A stretch of 64,000 nucleotides of DNA from Osedax frankpressi. Its lineage: Eukaryota; Annelida; Polychaeta; Sabellida; Siboglinidae. Shown here piece after piece: positions 58,401 through 64,000 of the stretch (position 1 is the stretch's first letter; each line of letters opens with the position of its first letter). The notes under the pieces are model-generated. The model saw only the letters and a program-made list of their open reading frames with translations. It had not been told where the DNA came from and did not search any database. The stretch lies in NCBI GenBank assembly GCA_964035775.1, contig OZ038315.1, positions 7,244,548-7,308,547 on the forward strand, read 5' to 3'. The position numbers and the translations under genes are program-made.

Positions 58401-61060
58401 TTCCTATACTAGATCAGTAGTATTTTATTCTTTTTAATGAACAATATTAAATAGAAAATGTATTGTAGTTTTCCTTATATTAGTTTGATTAGTAATTATC
58501 ATTATAAAAACAAATTATATTTTATTATCTTTATATCTAGAAGAATAACTTTAGAAACTTTCCATAATTATATATTTTGTAATTTATGATATTTACGATT
58601 ATGTAAATAATAAGTTACATAAGAATAAAATTTATTATGAAAAAAAATTGAATTGATCCGTAAATGTTGATTTAAATTTAATTCTCATTGCTAATATTCA
58701 GGTGCCAATGTTTCAAACAAATTATACTGATTTAAAGAAATTTGAATAAGTATTTTGATACAATGTGTCTTATATTCTTAAGCGTATTTCCCACCGAGAT
58801 TTTATTGGTAGATAACGTATATTTCATCGAATACATCTATTTAGAAAAAATAGCATCATTAAACTTTGTACGCAAAGATTATCTTAATCACATTAATGAT
58901 ATTAACTATAAACTTCATTCATGTGAATTTGGATACTAATATTTTTCATACAATATATATTTTTTATAATTACAATATTCCAAATCCACATACACAAACT
59001 ATTATGCTATTATTTGTTTTAATTTATTAACACATAATATATTAGACTAAAGAGGAGGTTTAGGGCAGATAAATGATTAATTATACCCTAATTATAAATC
59101 TAGAAACTAGATATTTCTTATTTTTGGTTATCAACTTCTTATTGAAACATATGGATGTCATATTCATGTCTACTTTATGTATTTGATAATCTCATTGGTG
59201 GAATGTTGAAAAATGTAGAATATGTAGAATATGTTCTAATTAATTTACCTGCACAATTGCAGGGATTCACACCAAAATTTACAAATAAACAATTCTACCT
59301 GTAGAATGTCGGTAGGAAACCCGCTTTAGTGTTTATTTTATATAGATTTAAATATATATATAAAGTATTTATTTTCAATGTATCTAATCAATCGGAATCG
59401 AGTTAAGTAATTAAATAAACAGATTTTTATAAAAATTTTCAATTTTCTAAATAACATTTTTATACTATCGATTATTCAGTAAATAACGTAATAAAGTGGT
59501 CAATATTTCTGATCGATAAACTCTATTGTTCTATTGTTCTACTCGGCTGATTCATACGAAGTGTAACCCGTAGACCAAGATCTACTTCGAAAAGATCATT
59601 ACGGATTTGGGTGGAGAAATATCGCAAGAAAACTGTTTTGACTCTCAGTGCACTCATCTTCTTTGCGGTTTGGCTTCTACATAAACACAGAACTTATACC
59701 AAGTTAAATAGCGCCACTGTTTGGTTCAGAGAAACTTAAGATTTAAATACGTAACCCACTAAATACTTACTCTATTCATTAGAATATTTAATTTGGAAAT
59801 ATCAATTGATATTTTAAACCACCATTTTTATCATATTATCGACTAACGATTTCATAAGAACTTGAGATCATTCCCGATATTCTATTTGCAGAAAAACCAT
59901 CCAGGACTGAGAAATATTTAGCTTGCCTGGCCGCAGGCAAATGGGTTTTACATAAGAACTACATTAACATGTGCAAAGAAAAGGATAAATTTGTTGATGT
60001 TAGTTTGAAGTACTTATTATTATATTATATTGTTAATTTCTAGACCATTTTAACTGTTATACAAAATACTTTCGATAAGCGTTTATATTTATATACTCTT
60101 TTTGATATTTACATCGATAAAAGATATTTTTCAATACGAAACAAATGCGGCAAATATATTTGAAATGACAAACATTATAGTACCTCCTATAATTATTTGT
60201 ATTTGCTATCGAAATGAAGTAGTTTCATTTCGTCGAGTGAATAAAATAATTGTTTTCGATCAGCCAGAACTATTTGAATGGGGCTGCCCGACTGCAATCG
60301 ACAACCTGCCCAAGGTAGAGAACAATCAGCAATCGTTGGCAAGGGCCGCACACAGATGTCGAAAGACTACGAACGACCAGAAAATTGTTAGTTCCCACAG
60401 TTTTACTTTCAACGGAGCGCGTCTTTGGAGTTTGATAATGGATGATTTGCTTTGCCGAACGCTTGATATCCCATTGCACCGAATCTCGAACAAAACTCAT
60501 TTCATTCTAGCGTTACAAGGAATCCCAAAACAATAACTGCCTCGGAGCATTTTCCGAGTGGCATGTGGTACTTCTCGTCGATAAAAAGAAGGAAGCGGGA
60601 TTTACGCGTCTTTTGGCCGCCGGGGGTGCCACCATTAATTCATACAACGCGTTGGTATTCTATTCTATTCTTTATTTCAATTTTTAGGCTAATTTGCTAA
60701 TTTTATTTATCTGTTCTTAGAAAAAAACTGAAGGGAATTACTCATGCTTTTTTAAATGACAATACAATTGAAAAGGTAAATGCATTTTTATATACGATTA
60801 TAAATATCCATATTAATGTAATAATTTATATAGAAATCTATATAATCTATTCATTTTAAACATCTATTGGTGTAAATATAATATTTATAATTCAGTTATT
60901 AAATTGAGCATATTCAATTTATTTTATTCGTTAACAGATTGATTTACCTCTTTTACTATCTTTCAAAATTCTTACTCTGAAACCAGAATATATTATTACC
61001 GCATTACTCGAGGAGAAGTCAAACCTCTCGCACAATTCATTTATATTTGTCCCCAAGTGA
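34096..61060 (+). CDS. TOPBP1: TOPBP1 (DNA topoisomerase 2-binding protein 1), 31 coding exons, 1266 aa
   Basis: Exons: 34096-34179, 34339-34509, 35105-35194, 35515-35622, 35799-35893, 36090-36217, 36660-36725, 38448-38627, 38966-39099, 39559-39675, 39863-39936, 40275-40364, 40674-40790, 41210-41361, 42105-42323, 43131-43356, 44440-44499, 44853-44987, 45083-45185, 45541-45645, 46001-46132, 46881-46988, 47351-47473, 57041-57147, 57350-57584, 59574-59667, 59892-59998, 60264-60386, 60511-60650, 60721-60775, 60938-61060. The sum is 3801 nt with every phase consistent. TOPBP1 is a BRCT scaffold for replication initiation and the activator of ATR. BRCT0-5, the ATR-activating region and BRCT7-8 align with human TOPBP1 (1522 aa). 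Conserved phosphopeptide pockets are visible: VTHLIASEVGTKKY (BRCT1), ECTHLVLELPEGQKYEFAK (BRCT2), STHLIIKKPIGSKYDA (BRCT5), EKYLACLAAGKWVL (BRCT7). BRCT6 was not found. The donor of the 57041 exon is the least certain boundary (57147 or 57186). 19 of 30 donors start GTT. Confidence 0.92.
37456..37487. repeat. Perfect 15-bp palindrome
   Basis: TCAAATTTATTCTTT and its exact complement AAAGAATAAATTTGA flank GG in the TOPBP1 intron between exons 36660 and 38448. That intron is otherwise AT-rich and featureless. Confidence 0.85.
39738..39776. repeat. Poly-C tract
   Basis: GGGGCCCCCT is followed by 21 consecutive C at 39753-39773, in a 187-bp TOPBP1 intron that also has two copies of a GAACGATTGTA-type unit. 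Homopolymer length is likely to be inexact in the assembly. Confidence 0.9.
40047..40290. repeat. Minisatellite whose unit contains a splice acceptor (TOPBP1)
   Basis: About seven units of 30-40 bp each carry CCCCACTACCAGGTCCCCC followed by a CATATCACTAATAAC or CACATCACTAATAAC piece. The last unit supplies the real acceptor and first bases of the BRCT3 exon at 40275. Each earlier unit repeats a pyrimidine tract plus CAG|GTCCC, a potential decoy acceptor. Confidence 0.85.
40365..40618. repeat. Pyrimidine-rich repeat after the BRCT3 exon donor
   Basis: Directly after the donor AG|GTTACT the intron becomes C/T-rich repeats of the CTCCTACTCCCCCA type, mostly without purines except A. The proline/leucine-rich open frame over it is an artefact of this composition. 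Confidence 0.88.
40818..41205. repeat. Degenerate tandem repeat (CTAACCC/TATATTATT type)
   Basis: Roughly 30-bp degenerate units combine CTAACCC with TATATCATT or TATATTATT and fill the TOPBP1 intron before the 41210 exon. Its open frames on both strands are artefacts. Confidence 0.75.
42105..45185 (+). other. TOPBP1: TOPBP1 segment encoding BRCT4-5
   Basis: Exons 42105, 43131, 44440, 44853 and 45083 encode a Pro/Ser-rich linker, then BRCT4 (ELFLGISFSIVGFNAEDQRY, NYCVVPLL, VTSTWLNQSI) and BRCT5 (GCVISI; YIATHLGA; STHLIIKKPIGSKYDA; YWLFDCLERGSKLPEKKYL). In human TOPBP1, BRCT4-5 binds BLM and 53BP1/MDC1 phosphopeptides; the BRCT5 Ser-Thr-His and Ser-Lys-Tyr pocket residues are retained. Confidence 0.9.
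42340..43015. repeat. About 23-bp minisatellite (ATATCTAGTATATTACATAT)
   Basis: About 29 units with the core ATATCTAGTATATTACATAT; length variants and an AATATATC variant fill the intron between the two BRCT4 exons of TOPBP1. Confidence 0.93.
45240..45475. repeat. Degenerate AT repeat (ATCATATAATA type)
   Basis: About 20 degenerate units of roughly 11 bp, around ATCATATAATA, lie in the TOPBP1 intron after BRCT5. Minus-strand open frames here are compositional artefacts. Confidence 0.75.
46360..46445. repeat. 20-bp tandem repeat, about four copies
   Basis: Four adjacent copies of GATAAGTGATTAGATATGAG with single changes, in the TOPBP1 intron that also contains the MITE. Confidence 0.85.
46588..46785. 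mobile_element. 198-bp MITE with long terminal inverted repeats
   Basis: The left end TGCATCTGAACAACCCTCAA is matched at the right end by the complement of TTGAGAGTTGTTCAGATGCA-like sequence. The inverted repeats extend about 37 bp with two mismatches. A TA dinucleotide flanks each side (46586-46587, 46786-46787), as expected for Tc1/mariner-type target duplications. There is an internal ACTCATATC/GATATGAGT hairpin and no coding capacity. It lies in the TOPBP1 intron between exons 46001 and 46881. Confidence 0.85.
47488..57040. repeat. Giant 28-bp minisatellite (about 9.5 kb) in a TOPBP1 intron
   Basis: Several hundred head-to-tail units consist of ACACACACTCAC followed by TACCCTACTACCCTAT, with many length variants (shorter AC runs, a single TACCC block, TTTACAC, CTACATAC). 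The left edge (47490-47720) is a related but different CACATACACCC array. Toward the right end (54600-57040) units with CTCACAGACTACC appear; the last of these provides the acceptor of the 57041 exon. The plus strand is almost free of stop codons by composition, giving a false open frame of more than 1500 codons. The same region contains no BRCT-like sequence. Confidence 0.97.
57041..57147 (+). other. TOPBP1: TOPBP1 exon with the ATR-activating-region tryptophan motif
   Basis: The exon encodes TTSAVFHAPPVAHTAV and then SCEVTWNDDEF. The latter aligns with the human segment around Trp1145 (QIIWDDPT), known to be needed for ATR activation. The acceptor is CTCACAG|ACTACC at the edge of the giant minisatellite. 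The donor AG|GTCGGA (57147) and the alternative CC|GTCCGT (57186) have the same phase; which one is used is not settled. Confidence 0.7.
57350..61060 (+). other. TOPBP1: TOPBP1 segment encoding BRCT7-8 and C-terminus
   Basis: Exons 57350-57584 (acidic linker ending RYLFQFSGIDEQ), 59574, 59892, 60264, 60511, 60721 and 60938 encode BRCT7 (IITDLGGEIS, FDSQCTHLLCG, EKYLACLAAGKWVL, NYINMC) and BRCT8 (SEWHVVLLVDKKKEAGFTRL, LAAGGATINSY, GITHAFLND, YIITALLEEK). The protein ends FIFVPK, with no long basic tail as in human. BRCT7-8 is known to bind BACH1/FANCJ and autophosphorylated ATR; the BRCT7 Cys-Thr-His and Glu-Lys-Tyr pocket residues are kept. AATAAA is at 61143-61148. Confidence 0.9.
57670..59573. 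other. AT-rich TOPBP1 intron, no other feature seen
   Basis: About 1.9 kb of AT-rich DNA lies between the linker exon and the first BRCT7 exon. A 65-codon open frame at 58742-58939 has no recognisable content and no splice context. No minisatellite is present, unlike other long introns of this gene. Confidence 0.6.
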
Positions 61061-61847
61061 ACATTAGTGATAAAATAGATCCGATCAATGTTTATTTTAA
61101 TTGAATATCATAACCGAGAAATTTATTGAAAATAATTTTCGAAATAAATATTTTATAACAGAAACTATTTTTAGTAATTGATAAAACATATTTCATATAC
61201 TTAATAACATAATTTATATATTATTTTCTTAATTATAATCTTCGAGTGAAATACATTATTCCTTATTCCAGAAATAAGCTCTTCATTATTCCAGATTGAA
61301 ATCAATTTATTTAATTATTTTTTTTAATTTATTTAATTAATAAGTTCATTTGATTAACAATTAACAATATTTCATATCTCAAATTATTTCCCAATCTTTC
61401 ATAACCGGATAATTTAATTTATAAATATATTTTTACAATATATAAATTAAAAATTATAAATTACAAATATATTAATTGGCAGGACTGGAAATAGCATATT
61501 TTATTATATTATAATATATTTATCAACATATTAATATTTTTATTAACATAATTTATCTTACATTATTTATTTTCAATAATTATATAATAATTTATTCAAT
61601 GTATTACTATATTACAATTTATGATTATAACATATTTATAATGTTGCATATATTGTGTATATCGTATTGATATCAGTATAGAAGAGAATAAAGTAGTATA
61701 AAAATTTAATGTACAGGTATAAGCAGCGAAAAGAATATTCATTTTCAAAATTGATACTATGTTAAAATATAATGTGTAGAATACTATTTCAATATTGTAA
61801 TTAAATACTTAACAACGTAACACACATAAAAAGAATTAATAAAAGTA
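61061..61847. other. Convergent intergenic spacer TOPBP1 / beta-thymosin
   Basis: 788 bp separate the two stop codons, which face each other. The spacer is AT-rich and contains AATAAA for the plus strand (61143) and ATTAAA for the minus strand (complement of 61705-61710) as candidate polyadenylation signals. Confidence 0.55.
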
Positions 61848-63834
61848 TTATGTTGTCAGCTTCTTTTCTAGTTCAATATCTGAAAAAAATAATTAGTTTT
61901 ATTCGAATAAAATATAATATTTAAATAGTAAATTATATTTTGTACGAGGAATATATAAAATTAAGATTGAGTTTAATATCAACTAGCAAACCCTTTTGAG
62001 TTGGAAGTGAATTCTTCTCATCCACATCTATGTGTTTCATAACAGACTTATCAAACTTTTCCAAATTCTTGGGAATTTTCTCACGGTTAAAATCTATTAG
62101 AAATTAATTATTTAATATTATATTAATAATTTTAAATAGGAATACAAATATAATCAAATTGTTCTTTTGATTTTATATATCAATTATTATATTTACATCT
62201 TTATATTACAAAAGATATACTTATTAAATATATGGTTAATATAATTATGTAATATTATAGAGGCCTATAAGTAATGATATAATATTTATAGAATATTTAT
62301 AAATATACAATAAGAAAATAATTTTAAAAGAAATTCAGAAATTCGTTATTATTAATTTCTGAAAGAAAAATAATTGTAGTTATTTATATTATACAAAAAA
62401 TAACCAGTTAGAGAAGGAAGTACATTCTTCTCAGAAACCTCAACATGTTTCATTTGACCTTTGTCAAAGTCTTCTACATTTGCAGGTACCTTTTCACGAC
62501 TGATGTCTAGATTAAATATTATACAATATTTAATTGCAATATGTAAATTTGGAATTTTAAATAAAGTAAATAATTTTATTATTATTTGGGGTAATAATAC
62601 AATTGTTAGATTTCAGTGTATTTACAATTTATAAATATTGTCTCCTAATATTCCATAGAAATGTAATAATTCGTAAATGACACAATTCGCTTTAAATTAA
62701 GTTGTTGAAATAATTTCGACCCCATCTCACAAAAACACATTTAGGATACATTTCTCATTACATAACAATAGTTTAATTGTGGCATTGCTAACATATTTCT
62801 ACATAGCCAGTGATTAATAGAATTTTTTGATATGTACATATTTATGTGTATGATTACATACTTGTATAAGTACCATATAATGTAAATACCGTATCATTTA
62901 GATAAATAAATCTTTGTATTTGTGACTAAATTATCAAAAAATTATTTGTTATAAATAACCAGTTGCTGAAGGAAGTGTATTTTTTTCAGAAACATCAATA
63001 TGTTTCAATTGTCCTTTATCATAGTTCTCTACTTTTTCTGGGATTTTTTCACGGCCAAGATCTGATATTAAATATTTAATTATTGAATATTACTAATTAA
63101 ATTTATGATAAAAAAGTAAATCATTTAAATTACAACCAAATACATTATATAAATATAGATGACTATTAAATGGTAATAGTAAACTTAGTATAAACATTAA
63201 ATAAAATGGTTTGGATATCAAACCAGTTGCAGATGGTAAGGTATTTTTTTCTGAAACTTCAATATGTTTCATTTGAGTTTTGTCAAACTTCTCCAAATTT
63301 TCAGGGATCTTTTCACGATTGATATCTGCAATGGACGTAAGATATGCATGTTTACTGCATTACTATGCATTCATTGGGCAAAATAGAATTAATTATTTAA
63401 TATATAATATGAATATTTATAAAATATTTATTAAATAAATTTAAAAATTATTAAAATAAATACAATATTTTATATATTTTCAATATTTTAATTAATATGG
63501 AAACCAGTTGATGTTGGTAGATTATTTTTCTCTTCAGTCTCAACATGTTTCAAGCTCACTTTGGTGAAATCTAAAGGAAAAATTAATTAATGTATTGGCT
63601 ATATAGTTGTATAAAAATAAATGAATTTATCATAACCAATTAATAGTAGGTTATCTAATGTATATATAATAACAGAAAATAATATTCTTACTTCTATAGA
63701 GTACATGGTATAATAATATAATGAGTTTATTATTATATATGAATTTTTTATTTATAAAAAAATACCCTCAACCATTTTTGAAGCGATAACTTTTACGATT
63801 GGATTAATAGATTTTACGTGTTTTTCCTTTTTTA
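61848..63834 (-). CDS. Multi-repeat beta-thymosin, 3' part (partial, runs off the window)
   Basis: Minus-strand exons in transcript order: 63766-63834, 63505-63570, 63224-63325, 62960-63061, 62405-62506, 61992-62093, 61848-61879. All introns are phase 1, so every exon is a removable cassette. Four 34-residue exons each encode one beta-thymosin/WH2 repeat, for example REKIPENLEKFDK then MKHIEVSEKNTLPSATG. A 22-residue exon keeps only the actin-binding core (LKHVETEEKNNLPTSTG). The 63766 exon is divergent (EKHVKSINPIVKVIA). The last exon encodes DIELEKKLTT and stops. The (L/M)KHxEx(x)EKNxLP motif is the known G-actin binding signature. Invertebrate relatives such as Ciboulot and tetraThymosin bind monomeric actin and modulate its assembly. 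The start codon and earlier exons lie beyond 64000. Five of six donors begin GTT. Confidence 0.9.
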
Positions 63835-64000
63835 CTATGGTCAATAAAATAGCTCATAACTTGGTAAATATTAATATAATGAATATAAAAGTATCAAGAA
63901 TATTAAATATATCATAGTATATTTTATAATTAAAAACAATACATTTTTGTATATAATTTTAATTTATAATATCAAACAATAAAATATTATTTATAAAATG

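Overview
This window is nuclear DNA from an AT-rich invertebrate animal. It holds spliced genes with short GC-richer exons (mostly 60-240 bp) in very AT-rich introns, plus abundant (TA)n, (AAT)n and minisatellite DNA. The gene content is metazoan: SPATA18/MIEAP, a ROCO-family protein, TOPBP1 and a multi-repeat beta-thymosin. Sequence alone does not fix the phylum. Exon models below were built by hand from homology recalled from the human proteins, reading phase and splice sites.

Layout. 1.7-18.4 kb: SPATA18 (+), 12 coding exons, a complete 499-aa model, with introns loaded with minisatellites (12-, 14- and 15-bp periods). 18.4-22 kb: intergenic, with two phase-compatible alternative 3' exons and one copy of a dispersed (AAT)n-tailed repeat. 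21.9-25.4 kb: a secreted, acidic, repetitive protein gene (+) with a TATA/Inr core promoter and three nearly identical tandemly duplicated exons. A second copy of the (AAT)n-tailed repeat follows it. 27.3-30.5 kb: the 3' part of a ROCO-family gene (+; COR domain), interrupted upstream by a 200-N assembly gap. 34.1-61.1 kb: TOPBP1 (+), 31 coding exons, 1266 aa, complete except that no BRCT6 is found. Several of its introns are swollen by minisatellites, including one of about 9.5 kb. 61.8-63.8 kb to the window edge: the 3' part of a multi-repeat beta-thymosin gene (-), convergent with TOPBP1.

The genes do not form an operon or pathway. TOPBP1 acts in replication initiation and ATR checkpoint signalling, SPATA18 in mitochondrial quality control, beta-thymosin in actin monomer binding and ROCO proteins in signalling. 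The most unusual signal is shared by all of them. About two thirds of the inferred introns (40 of 58) begin GTT (GTTAGT, GTTATT, GTTTGT) rather than the GTA/GTG normal in animals, which suggests a shifted 5' splice-site preference. A second unusual signal is that two TOPBP1 minisatellites have units that carry the downstream splice acceptor, as if the intron-exon junction had been amplified.
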